Shown here one piece after another: positions 1 to 7,308 of a stretch of DNA of 38,923 bases; position 1 is the first letter of the stretch; the number at the start of each line of letters is the position of its first letter. The position numbers and the translations under genes are program-made. A model generated the notes under the pieces. It searched no databases. It was not told where the DNA came from and worked only from the letters and a program-made list of their open reading frames with translations. This DNA comes from Pseudoflavonifractor sp. MSJ-30. Lineage in GTDB: Bacteria; Bacillota; Clostridia; Oscillospirales; Oscillospiraceae. Where the stretch lies: assembly GCF_018918045.1 (NCBI RefSeq), contig NZ_JAHLPU010000032.1, forward strand, positions 1 through 38,923, read 5' to 3'.

Positions 1-2
1 CT

Positions 3-24
3 CGGTCACTGGCTCGCAATGACA
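3..24. repeat. REP-like repeat, partial copy at window edge
   Basis: These 22 bases match 11886-11907 at all but one position (GGCTCGC here, GGTTCGC there). The second copy is one arm of a longer dyad, so this is probably half of an element that continues beyond the window's left edge. It is intergenic, downstream of the metF terminator. Confidence 0.6.
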
Positions 25-100
25 TTTCATTTTTTGCTATTTTGACCCATTAAAGTGCCTAGTGAGACAGCCCCTTCTTTTGCATCCGCATATATGGGTC

Positions 101-133
101 AAAAAAGCAGGGGCGGTTGACAACCGCCCCTGC
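101..133 (-). terminator. Rho-independent terminator of the metF operon
   Basis: On the minus strand a perfect 13-bp stem (121-133 with 107-119) is followed directly by six T residues (101-106). It lies 54 bases beyond the metF stop and ends the one-carbon operon. Confidence 0.9.
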
Positions 134-187
134 AGGGAAGATTCTTTTACAGCAAGTCCGGGGAAAACGACTGCGGAAAAGCTGTTC

Positions 188-1069
188 TTACTTCAGACCG
201 GCCTGCTCCAGCAGCGCGGGAATCTTGTCTTCCCAGCCCAGGCTCATGATGTGGACACCCTGGCAGTAGGGCTTGCACTCCCGGATGATCCGGGCGGCGA
301 TTTCCACACCGGTGATGCCGGCCTTGGTCTTCTCCTTGTCAGCCTGCAGCTCCTCGATGAGGGCATCGGGAATGTGGACGCCGGCCACGTTCTTGTTCAT
401 GAACTTGCACATACCGGCAGACTTGGGAATGATGATGCCCACCTGCACAGGCTTGCCGAATTGCTTGGCCTGCTCCATGAACTTGATGAACTTCTCGGGC
501 TCAAACACAGCCTGGGTCTGGAAGTACTCGGCGCCCGCGGCGACCTTGCGCTCCATCTTTACCAGCTGGGCATCCACGGAGTCAGAGCAGGGGGACACGA
601 CAGCGCCCTTGGCAAACTTGGGGGGCTCGCCCACCAGGTCGTTGCCGCCCAGATCCTTGCCGGTCTCCAGCAGGCTTGCGGCGTAAAGAAGGGAGACGGA
701 GTCCAGATCGAACACGGGCTTTGCCTGGGGATGGTCGCCCAGCTTGGTGTGGTCGCCGGTCAGGCACAGGATGTTGTCAATGCCCAGCATGGCGGCGCTC
801 AGCAGATCGGACTGCAGGGCAATGCGGTTCCGGTCCCGGCAGGTCAGCTGGAAGATGGGGTTGAGCCCTGCGTCCTTCAGCACCTTGCAGGTGGCGAGAG
901 AACCCAGCCGCATAACAGAGGACTGGTTATCGGTGACGTTGACGAAGTGGACGCCGGAGAGGTATTTCTTGGCCTCTTCTACCATGCCGTCAATATGAAT
1001 TCCTTTGGGAGGGCCGACCTCGGCAGTAACTACAAACTCGCCGTTATCAAACAGTTCTGTAATTCTCAT
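188..1069 (-). CDS. metF: Methylenetetrahydrofolate reductase, MetF type
   Basis: This 293-aa protein is a flavin-dependent 5,10-methylenetetrahydrofolate reductase that makes 5-methyl-tetrahydrofolate for methionine synthesis or the methyl branch of the Wood-Ljungdahl pathway. The N-terminal TAEVGPP segment carries the conserved acidic residue (Glu17) of the MetF TIM barrel. DNQSS, LTCRDRN and LCLTGD follow in the usual order. The length fits the single-domain bacterial form, without the eukaryotic regulatory domain. It is the last gene of the operon, 18 bases after metV, and ends at a strong terminator. Its neighbours, metV and a MetV-RnfC fusion, point to the acetogen-type multi-subunit enzyme, in which MetF is the catalytic subunit. 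The start at 1069 has AGGAG about 12 bases upstream, which is a long spacing. The family call is secure; whether the cell uses it for acetogenesis cannot be judged here. Confidence 0.93.
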   Translation of the reverse strand: MRITELFDNGEFVVTAEVGPPKGIHIDGMVEEAKKYLSGVHFVNVTDNQSSVMRLGSLATCKVLKDAGLNPIFQLTCRDRNRIALQSDLLSAAMLGIDNILCLTGDHTKLGDHPQAKPVFDLDSVSLLYAASLLETGKDLGGNDLVGEPPKFAKGAVVSPCSDSVDAQLVKMERKVAAGAEYFQTQAVFEPEKFIKFMEQAKQFGKPVQVGIIIPKSAGMCKFMNKNVAGVHIPDALIEELQADKEKTKAGITGVEIAARIIRECKPYCQGVHIMSLGWEDKIPALLEQAGLK

Positions 1070-1087
1070 AATTCCATACGCTCCTAA

Positions 1088-1723
1088 TTATTCAGATTCT
1101 TTGGCGGCTTTGGTAGCCTCGTCTGTATTAAAATCATGGATCTGGGTGGCACATTTCAGAACGTCCAGACGGCCCTGGGCCTTCAGACGCTGAATGATCC
1201 GCTCCCAGCCGCACTCCATATCCGGGCAAACCTCACATTTGCCGTTCTTGGTGCCGCCGCAGGGGCCGTTGACCAGGCTCTTGGAGCAGGCGGTAATGGG
1301 GCAGATGCCGCCGGTCAGGTTCAAATAGCACTCGCCGCACTGGCCGCAGTCCACTTCCAGAGGGGTAACGCCCTGGAAGCCGGGCAGCTCGATGGTATCG
1401 CAGCAGGCGTAAACAGGCTTATCCTCCAGCACCTCGGAAATGGTCTGCACGCCCACACCGCAGGAGAACACCAGAACGGCATCCGCCTCGGCGATTTTGG
1501 CCATTGGGCCGCGGAGCCGCAGAGCCAGCTCGTCGGGGTTGCAGACATAGTCGGTGGTCAGAACGCCCACGACCTTGCCTTCTTCCTGAAGTTTTTTCTG
1601 CAGAGCCGCGGCTTCCTTTTCGGGAAAGCCGACTTCCTTGCAGCCGTGGCAGTTGATGATGAAGACCTTGCCGGAAGCCAGGGAGCCGATGACCTCTTCA
1701 GATTTCAGTTTTGTCATTAACAT
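1088..1723 (-). CDS. metV: MetV-like zinc-binding subunit of methylenetetrahydrofolate reductase
   Basis: This 211-aa protein belongs to the family annotated as the methylenetetrahydrofolate reductase C-terminal domain (MetV). In acetogens MetV forms a core with MetF. The second half has a dense cysteine pattern: CGQCGECYLN, then GGICPITACSKSL, NGPCGG, GKCE and a further Cys before Trp. This pattern suggests metal or Fe-S binding. The N-terminal half resembles a small alpha/beta domain with an early CHGC motif. The gene starts 15 bases after the stop of the MetV-RnfC fusion and is followed by metF. GGGGGA lies nine bases before the ATG at 1723; a second ATG two codons later is possible. The same cysteine array occurs in the N-terminal part of the upstream fusion protein, so the locus encodes two MetV-type domains. 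Confidence 0.85.
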   Translation of the reverse strand: MLMTKLKSEEVIGSLASGKVFIINCHGCKEVGFPEKEAAALQKKLQEEGKVVGVLTTDYVCNPDELALRLRGPMAKIAEADAVLVFSCGVGVQTISEVLEDKPVYACCDTIELPGFQGVTPLEVDCGQCGECYLNLTGGICPITACSKSLVNGPCGGTKNGKCEVCPDMECGWERIIQRLKAQGRLDVLKCATQIHDFNTDEATKAAKESE

Positions 1724-1738
1724 AAGTGTTCGTCCCCC

Positions 1739-3709
1739 TTATTTCTTCTTCAGCAAGGGCATGACCAGGCCCTTGGCCGCGTTGATCTTGGATACCAGCG
1801 GGATCTTGGAAGAGCAGATGTACTCACAGCACTTGCAGGAGAAGCAGTCCATAACGTTCAGCTTCAGCAGGCCCTCGGCATCGCCCATCTGACCCAGCTT
1901 GTAGATCTCCAGGGGCTGCAGCTCCATGGGACATACGTCCACGCAGCGGCCGCACTTGATGCACTCTTTTTCCTCGGTATGGTCGGCGGCAATGGCGATA
2001 ATGCCGTTGGAGCCCTTGATAATGGGTACATTGGTATCGTGAATGGGAGCGCCCATCATGGGACCGCCCATCTTCAGAACCACATCCTCGCCGGTAACAC
2101 CGCCGCAGTGGTCGATGATCTCCTGGACGTTGGTGCCCAGCTTGACAATATAGTTGCCGGGGTTCTTGATGTACTCGCCGGTGACGGAGACAACGCGCTC
2201 CACCAGAGGCATTCCCTTCTGGATGGCATCGGAGATGGCCTTAGCGGTGGAGGTGTTGGACACCACGCAGCCCACATCGGCGGGCAGCTTGCCGCTGGGT
2301 ACCTGACGGCCCATGACCTTCTTGATGAGCATCTTTTCAGCGCCCTCGGGGTACTGGGTTTTGGCAGCCACCACACGGATGTTGTCGTAGGGCTTGACCT
2401 TCTCTTCCATCAGCGCCACGGCGTCGGGCTTGTTGTCCTCAATGAGGATCACGCCCTCGGGAGCAGAGACGGCCTTCATCATGGCCCGCAGACCGTAGAC
2501 GATGTCGTCCGCGTACTCCAGCAGCACCCGATGGTCGGCAGTCAGGTAGGGCTCACACTCGGAGCCGTTGATCAGCACGGCATCGATGGGCTTGCCGGGC
2601 TTCAGCTTGACGTAGGTGGGGAAGGTTGCGCCGCCCATGCCGACGATGCCCTTCTCCTTGACGATTTCCACGATCTCGTCAGGGGTCAGCTCTTCCAGAG
2701 GCTTGTTGGGCTTCACGGACGCATCCAGCGTGTTTTTGCCATCGTTCTTGATGACCACGCTCATGACGCCGGGGCCCTTGTTGGGATGGGTATGGGGTTC
2801 TACAGCCAAAACGGTACCGCTGACGCTGGAATGCACAGGCGCGCTGATAAAGCCCGCCTGCTCACCGATCAGCTGACCAACTTTCACTGTATCACCGGCC
2901 TGGACCACAGGGTTGGCGGGCGCGCCGATGTGCATGGCCAGAGGAATAATCACAGTGTCCGGCTCGGGGAACTTCCGCAGCGCCAGATGCTCGGTATACT
3001 CCTTGTGTTCCACAGGATGGACGCCGCCGTAGAAACCCTCATAGCGCTTGGCCCGGGCTTCGGCAACGTATGCCTTGATCTCATCCACATTGACCTTGGA
3101 ATAATCCCGCAGCTGGATGGGCTGGTTCAGGAATTCCCGGGTTCTGCCCTGCTTTTCCAGACGCTGATAGATCTTTTCCCAGGCGCAGTCCTTCTTGGGG
3201 TCGATCTCGCATTTGCCGTTCTTGGCGCCGCCGCACTGGCCGTTGACCAGACCCTTGGAGCAGTCCACAATGGGGCAGATGCCGCCGGTGACGTTCAGAT
3301 AGCACTGGGCGCAGGCGCCGCAGGTCTTCTTCGTCAGGGCCATGCCATGATGACCGGTATAGTTCAGGGAATTGGTCGCTGTGAAGACAGGCAGAGCCTC
3401 CTTCTCCGCCACGGTCTGCACACCCAGGCCGCAGGAGATCACGATCACGTTCTCCGTCCCCTCGGGGATGATATCGGCCAGCTTCTTCTCCGTCTGCACG
3501 CTGTTGCAGAGGAAGTCGATTCTGGCGGTCCCGGTGATGTGCTTTCCCTGGGCATTGGCGAAGTCGGTAAAGGCACCGACTTCCGGCTCTTCCGTCGTGT
3601 TAAATTCCTTGAAGCACTTATTGCAGGCAACTACAAAGAAGTGATCCTTTCCGGACAGGAGGTCTCCCAATTCCTTGCTGTCCTTTAACACATACTTGGT
3701 ATACTCCAC
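1739..3709 (-). CDS. MetV-RnfC fusion protein, predicted NADH-oxidising subunit of methylenetetrahydrofolate reductase
   Basis: This is a two-part protein of about 656 aa. Residues 1-205 form a MetV-like domain with the array CGACAQCYLN, GGICPIVDCSKGL, NGQCGG, GKCE and CAWE. From about residue 228 it is an RnfC-type protein: a biotinyl-lipoyl-like barrel, the NADH/FMN segment with GMGGATFP (357-364), a SLBB-like region, and two [4Fe-4S] motifs (Cys 583/586/589/593 and 622/625/628/632). In Acetobacterium woodii an RnfC2 subunit works with MetV and MetF to bring electrons from NADH; here RnfC2 appears fused to an extra MetV domain. An ATG exists at 3745, but it is only about 16 bases past the predicted transcription start and has no Shine-Dalgarno. 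AGAAGG precedes a TTG at 3712 and the GTG at 3709, so I chose the GTG. No other rnf genes are present. Confidence 0.82.
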   Translation of the reverse strand: MEYTKYVLKDSKELGDLLSGKDHFFVVACNKCFKEFNTTEEPEVGAFTDFANAQGKHITGTARIDFLCNSVQTEKKLADIIPEGTENVIVISCGLGVQTVAEKEALPVFTATNSLNYTGHHGMALTKKTCGACAQCYLNVTGGICPIVDCSKGLVNGQCGGAKNGKCEIDPKKDCAWEKIYQRLEKQGRTREFLNQPIQLRDYSKVNVDEIKAYVAEARAKRYEGFYGGVHPVEHKEYTEHLALRKFPEPDTVIIPLAMHIGAPANPVVQAGDTVKVGQLIGEQAGFISAPVHSSVSGTVLAVEPHTHPNKGPGVMSVVIKNDGKNTLDASVKPNKPLEELTPDEIVEIVKEKGIVGMGGATFPTYVKLKPGKPIDAVLINGSECEPYLTADHRVLLEYADDIVYGLRAMMKAVSAPEGVILIEDNKPDAVALMEEKVKPYDNIRVVAAKTQYPEGAEKMLIKKVMGRQVPSGKLPADVGCVVSNTSTAKAISDAIQKGMPLVERVVSVTGEYIKNPGNYIVKLGTNVQEIIDHCGGVTGEDVVLKMGGPMMGAPIHDTNVPIIKGSNGIIAIAADHTEEKECIKCGRCVDVCPMELQPLEIYKLGQMGDAEGLLKLNVMDCFSCKCCEYICSSKIPLVSKINAAKGLVMPLLKKK

Positions 3710-3767
3710 CAAATACCACCTTCTTATCGTTTTTATGATCCGCATGCAGGCATACGAACTTATGGTA

Positions 3768-3797
3768 ATTATAGCACATGTGTTATGGGCTTGTCCA
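3768..3797 (-). promoter_or_regulatory. Predicted promoter of the MetV-RnfC/metV/metF operon
   Basis: On the minus strand TGGACA (3792-3797), an 18-base spacer and a perfect TATAAT (3768-3773) lie just upstream of the operon. The -10 position makes the ATG at 3745 an unlikely start and favours 3709. Confidence 0.6.
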
Positions 3798-3844
3798 GAA
3801 GTTCCCGCACTTTTTTCCGCAAACTTCCGCCCTTTTCGAGCATG

Positions 3845-3880
3845 CGAAAAATGGCTTCCGGAGCGCTTCCGGAAGCCATT
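3845..3880 (-). terminator. Terminator after the first PfkB kinase
   Basis: A 12-bp perfect stem (3869-3880 with 3850-3861) has a seven-base loop and is followed on the minus strand by a T run. It lies just past the kinase stop at 3889 and upstream of the one-carbon operon promoter. Confidence 0.85.
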
Positions 3881-3888
3881 GGGTATAA

Positions 3889-4836
3889 TCAGATATATTC
3901 CAGCACCCGTTCTTTTTTCTGGATGCTGGGGATGCCGCCGGAGTGCTCCGTGGACAGACTGGCGGCCGCCGCGGCGAAACGGCCGATATAGGCAAGGTTC
4001 TCTTCCGTCAGGGTGTTCAGCGGCTTTTCCAGCTCCAGCAGCCTTGCCATGGCGCTGCCGCCGAAGATATCTCCGGCGCCGGTGGTGTCTACCGGCCGCA
4101 CCTTGGGGCAGGATGCCCGATAGGCAGCCTGACAGTTCTTCAACAGGCAGCCGTCAGGCCCCAGAGTCACCATGGCCAGGCCGACGCCGAATTCCCGCAG
4201 AAGCTTTTCCGCGCCCTCTTCCGGCGTGCAGCCCCACAGGAACTCCACCTCATTGTCGCTGATCTTCACAACGTCCGCCTGCTTCAGACTCCAGAGCATC
4301 TGCTCTCTTGCCCCATCGGCATTGGGCCACAGGGGCAGCCGCAGATTGGGATCGCAGCTGATGAGCTTTCCATGCTCCTTCGCGTAGGCAACGGCCTTCC
4401 GTGTTGCCGTCCGGACCGGTTCGTCTGTCAGACTCAATGTTCCAAAGTGGAAAACCTTTGCCTCATCAATCAGCGCCGTATCCACCTCTTCCCAGGTCAG
4501 CCGGGTATCCGCGCCGGGCTTCCGGGCAAAGGAGAAGGAGCGGTCGCCCTGGGCGTCAAAGGTCACAAAGGCAAGGGTCGTAAAAACACTGTCATCCACC
4601 CGGATGCCTCGGGTCTCAATTCCCGCCGCGTTCAGGGTGCCCAGCAGAAGATGCCCGAAGGCATCCTCGCCGACCTTGCCAAGAAACGCGGTTTTTTTGC
4701 CATAGGCGTTCAGGGCCGCCAGAAAATTGCCCGGTGCGCCGCCGGGGTTGGCCGCCATGGTGGGATACCCCGCGGCATCCGTAGACCTGGCCGCGAAATC
4801 AATGAGCAATTCACCCAAAGCTACTACGTCGATCAT
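3889..4836 (-). CDS. PfkB-family sugar kinase, probable fructokinase
   Basis: This 315-aa ribokinase-fold kinase probably phosphorylates fructose or a related sugar with ATP. It opens with VALGELLIDF, has the sugar-binding GGAPGN motif, and ends with the PfkB signature DTTGAGDIF, whose Asp256 is the expected catalytic base. GELLIDF together with GGAPGN is typical of fructokinases. An in-frame ATG at 4878 would add 14 residues inside the upstream gene; the ATG at 4836 has a good GGGGGA site and begins at the usual family N-terminus. The gene follows the lyxose/mannose isomerase by 11 bases. Together they could turn D-mannose into fructose 6-phosphate, or act on another isomerase product. A diverged paralogue lies at 24028-24990. 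Substrate specificity cannot be fixed from sequence. Confidence 0.85.
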   Translation of the reverse strand: MIDVVALGELLIDFAARSTDAAGYPTMAANPGGAPGNFLAALNAYGKKTAFLGKVGEDAFGHLLLGTLNAAGIETRGIRVDDSVFTTLAFVTFDAQGDRSFSFARKPGADTRLTWEEVDTALIDEAKVFHFGTLSLTDEPVRTATRKAVAYAKEHGKLISCDPNLRLPLWPNADGAREQMLWSLKQADVVKISDNEVEFLWGCTPEEGAEKLLREFGVGLAMVTLGPDGCLLKNCQAAYRASCPKVRPVDTTGAGDIFGGSAMARLLELEKPLNTLTEENLAYIGRFAAAAASLSTEHSGGIPSIQKKERVLEYI

Positions 4837-4847
4837 ATTTTCCCCCT

Positions 4848-5537
4848 TCAATTCTTTGCTGCCGGGTATTCCGTACACAGCAGGCGGTAGGGCGGTTCAT
4901 CTTCTTCAACGGCAGGGAACCGGCCCATGGGCGGATTGAAGCGGTTGTCATGGGCATCGTCATTGCACTGGCTGACCTCGCCAAGGAGCACGTCTCCCGT
5001 GCCGGGCTCCACTTCAAAATCGTGATACAGATACTGCTGGATGTAGATGGATTCGCCGGGGGTCAGACGGATCTGGGTTCCGGCAGGAACCGTGTAGGTC
5101 CGGCCGTCCGTATGGACCGTCACATCGCTTTCGTAGTCGATGTCCTCATTCGGCAGGGAGTTATACACCCGGATCAGCACATTTCCGCCGCCCCGGTTGA
5201 TGATATCCTCTGTCTTATACCAGTGGAAATGGTTGGGAGAATACTGCCCTTCCTTCAAAAACAGCAGTTTTTCAGCATAAACTTTGGGGTATTTCTCCTT
5301 CATGGTCTGGCTGCCGTTGCGGATGGTAATCAGGGAAAAGCCGATCTTATCGAAGTTGCCCTGGCCATAGTCCGTAATATCCCATCCCAGACAGCAATCC
5401 CGGACCTCATCGTATTCGTGGCCCTTCTCCTGCCACTGCTCCGGGGTGAAATGGCAGAAAGGCGGCAGATAGCAGCTGTACTTTTTACACATAGACTCCA
5501 GCTCCCGCAGAGCCTTGTTGATTTCGGAACGCTTCAT
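4848..5537 (-). CDS. D-lyxose isomerase family protein (D-lyxose/D-mannose isomerase)
   Basis: This 229-aa protein matches the cupin-fold D-lyxose isomerase family (EC 5.3.1.15), whose members interconvert D-lyxose with D-xylulose and often D-mannose with D-fructose. The N-terminal half contains the family's DCCLGWDITDYGQG segment. The metal-binding cupin signature is PNHFHWYKTEDI, with two His and a Glu, and a later His (QQYLYHDFEVEPG) completes the site. The length is typical. The start at 5537 has AAGGAG nine bases upstream. It is the first gene of a two-gene operon with the PfkB kinase, and a promoter fits at 5603-5632. The paired kinase favours mannose/fructose or lyxose/xylulose use. 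Confidence 0.85.
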   Translation of the reverse strand: MKRSEINKALRELESMCKKYSCYLPPFCHFTPEQWQEKGHEYDEVRDCCLGWDITDYGQGNFDKIGFSLITIRNGSQTMKEKYPKVYAEKLLFLKEGQYSPNHFHWYKTEDIINRGGGNVLIRVYNSLPNEDIDYESDVTVHTDGRTYTVPAGTQIRLTPGESIYIQQYLYHDFEVEPGTGDVLLGEVSQCNDDAHDNRFNPPMGRFPAVEEDEPPYRLLCTEYPAAKN

Positions 5538-5602
5538 TGTATTTTCTCCTTTCCAGATGGATCCGCGCGGTTGAAAAAACAGTCGATTTTTTCCGTATCA
5601 AC

Positions 5603-5632
5603 AGTATAGCACACTTTCCCGTATTTGGTAAA
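5603..5632 (-). promoter_or_regulatory. Predicted promoter of the lyxose isomerase/kinase operon
   Basis: On the minus strand TTTACC (5627-5632), an 18-base spacer and TATACT (5603-5608) lie about 65 bases upstream of the isomerase start. Confidence 0.5.
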
Positions 5633-5699
5633 GTCTGAAAAGCAAAAATTCTTCAAACCCGCTGCCGGATACCTCCTCAAAAAAATTTTGAGGTTGCTC

Positions 5700-5728
5700 T
5701 TGACAAAGCCCGTTTTTCGATGTATCAT
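5700..5728 (+). promoter_or_regulatory. Promoter of the T-box operon
   Basis: A consensus TTGACA (5700-5705), a 17-base spacer and TATCAT (5723-5728) sit directly in front of the T-box leader. A small A/T-rich hairpin lies just upstream of the -35 box. Confidence 0.8.
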
Positions 5729-5734
5729 GCAGGC

Positions 5735-6034
5735 ACAGTTTCACATCCCACCAAATGTGTTGAATCAGAAGAGTAAGATCCCGACCCTGTGTCCAGAGAG
5801 CTGCCGGATGGTGCGAGGCAGTTGCAGACCCGATCTGAAAATCCCTGAGGAGCAGCCGGCTGAAAGTTTTCAAGTAAGCCCGGACGCAGGGCAAGCGTTA
5901 CAGTGCCGCACGTTTAACTGCAAAGGCGACGTGACAGAGGGGCCGAGTTCTCGGCAAGTTGAGTGGTACCGCGGAGCATATGGATTTTTTCTACAGCTTC
6001 GTCTCAAGAAATCTTGGGACGTGGCTGTTTTTTT
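5735..6034 (+). promoter_or_regulatory. T-box riboswitch leader, tentatively lysine-specific, with terminator
   Basis: The leader carries the main T-box landmarks. An AGAGTA loop-E-like motif is followed by AGATC, which pairs with GATCT near 5833 to frame the specifier loop. Downstream are an AGAGAG motif, the distal GGATGGTGCGA loop, and GCTGAAAG. The T-box sequence GAGTGGTACCGCGG lies at 5961-5974. A terminator stem runs from 5994 to 6027 and ends in seven T residues. By comparison with the usual layout the specifier triplet reads AAA (lysine), followed by ATCCCTGAG. The TGGT of the antiterminator predicts a discriminator A on the tRNA, which agrees with tRNA-Lys. The T-box call is strong; the amino acid is an inference by eye, with AAT or ATC as alternatives. 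Uncharged tRNA would allow read-through into the dehydrogenase and transporter. Confidence 0.85.
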
Positions 6035-6062
6035 ATTCATTTTCGGAAAAGGAGCAAATCGT

Positions 6063-7184
6063 ATGAACACCTACACAAACTGCCTGCCCGCCTGGAGCGT
6101 GGGCCCCGACTGCTACAGGGAAGTTTACAATGTGGTCCGCCGTTACGGCAAGACCGCCGCTGTGGTCGGCGGCAAGACCGCCCTCAGCAAGGCTTATGAT
6201 AAGCTGGTCGCCGCCGTGGAAGGCACCGGTCTGAGCCTGACCCGCCCCGTCTGCTACGGAGGTAATTCCACCTATGAGAACGGCGACATGGTAGCCGCTC
6301 TGGAAGAGGTTAAAAACGCCGACATGCTTTTCGCCGTAGGCGGCGGACGGGCCGTGGACACCTGCAAGTATGTGGCCGAAAAGCTGGACAAGCCTCTGTT
6401 CACCTTCCCCACCATCGCCTCCAACTGCGCGCCCGTAACCGCCATCGGCGTGTTCTACAACCCGGACGGCAGCTTCAAAGACTATTTCTATCCCTCCCGC
6501 TGCCCGCTGCACACCTTCATTGACACCCAGGTCATTGCGGAGGCCCCGGAAAAGCTGCTGTGGGCCGGTATTGGCGACGCGCTGAGCAAGGAATGCGAAG
6601 TAGAACTCTGCACCCGGGGCCGTGATCTTCCCCATACGCCCCTCATGGGCCGCACCATGGCAGCCTGCTGCACAGACCCGCTGGTGGAATACGGAAAAAA
6701 AGCCCTGGAGGAGTGCCGGGCCAATGTGGCCGGGAACGCCCTGGAGCAGGTTGCCCTGTGCATCATCGTCTCCACCGGCATCGTTTCCAACTTCACGACC
6801 ACCGCAAATGATTACTATTACAACAGCTCCCTTGCCCACTGCGTCTACTACGGCGCGACGCTGGTGCCCGCCTCCGGACACAACCATCTCCACGGCGAAA
6901 TCGTCTCTTTTGGTGTGCTGACCCTGCTGACCTACGACAGAAACTTTACCCGCCGGGACGAGCTGCTGGCCTTCAACGCTTCCGTGGGCCTGCCTGTGAC
7001 CCTTGCCCAGATCGACCTGACAGAGGCTGACCTGCAGACCGTAGCCGACAAGGCCGCCACCGTCCTCGAATGGACCTGCTCGCTTCAGACCTTCACCAGA
7101 GAAGCCTTCATGCAGGCCATGCGGGATACCGACGCGGCGGGAAAAAGCTACCTGAGCAATGGACAATTGACAGTTGACAATTGA
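6063..7184 (+). CDS. Iron-containing alcohol dehydrogenase / glycerol dehydrogenase family protein
   Basis: This 373-aa protein belongs to the group III metal-dependent dehydrogenases related to GldA. The NAD-binding GGGRAVDTCKYVAE motif follows the usual N-terminal fold, and TIASNCAPVTAIGVFY matches the next conserved segment. Metal-ligand candidates are the Asp in GIGDALSKECE and the His residues in SLAHCVYYG and ASGHNHLHGEIVSFG. The oxidised substrate is unknown. The start at 6063 has AAAAGGAG in good position right after the T-box terminator, so the gene is under T-box control. Its last residues, QLTVDN, and its stop are encoded by the left end of a heptad repeat element at 7161, so the native C-terminus has probably been altered. 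The transporter follows after that element. Confidence 0.85.
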   Translation: MNTYTNCLPAWSVGPDCYREVYNVVRRYGKTAAVVGGKTALSKAYDKLVAAVEGTGLSLTRPVCYGGNSTYENGDMVAALEEVKNADMLFAVGGGRAVDTCKYVAEKLDKPLFTFPTIASNCAPVTAIGVFYNPDGSFKDYFYPSRCPLHTFIDTQVIAEAPEKLLWAGIGDALSKECEVELCTRGRDLPHTPLMGRTMAACCTDPLVEYGKKALEECRANVAGNALEQVALCIIVSTGIVSNFTTTANDYYYNSSLAHCVYYGATLVPASGHNHLHGEIVSFGVLTLLTYDRNFTRRDELLAFNASVGLPVTLAQIDLTEADLQTVADKAATVLEWTCSLQTFTREAFMQAMRDTDAAGKSYLSNGQLTVDN

Positions 7185-7279
7185 CAATTCAGGCACTTTT
7201 TCGGAGCTGATTCAAAATAATTTCATTCGTCCCGCAGGGACACCACAATTGTCAATCGTTCATTGTCAATTGTCAATTC
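7161..7279. repeat. Heptad (ATTGACA) inverted-repeat element, copy A
   Basis: The left end (7161-7190) is built from ATTGACA/GTTGACA heptads and the right end (7245-7279) from their reverse complement. Between them is a core of about 54 bases with a small TCCC-GCA-GGGA hairpin (7230-7240). The right 60 bases are nearly identical to copy B (9866-9929), and copy C (17337-17452) is the same element in the opposite direction. It fills the gap between the dehydrogenase and transporter genes and supplies the dehydrogenase stop codon. Confidence 0.8.
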
Positions 7280-7308
7280 ACTTTCTGACACAAAGGAGTT
7301 TTCCCGCC

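Noticed and set aside
62..1087. Long open frame opposite metF
   Set aside because: It is the antisense of a clear metF and runs across the terminator, with no family resemblance or ribosome binding site.
1979..3688. 569-codon frame opposite the MetV-RnfC fusion
   Set aside because: A GC-rich shadow frame; its His/Gly/Leu-rich composition mirrors codon bias of the real gene.
7161..7279. CRISPR array, because of short regular heptads
   Set aside because: The units are seven bases with no spacers, and the two ends are inverted copies, so it is a palindromic element.
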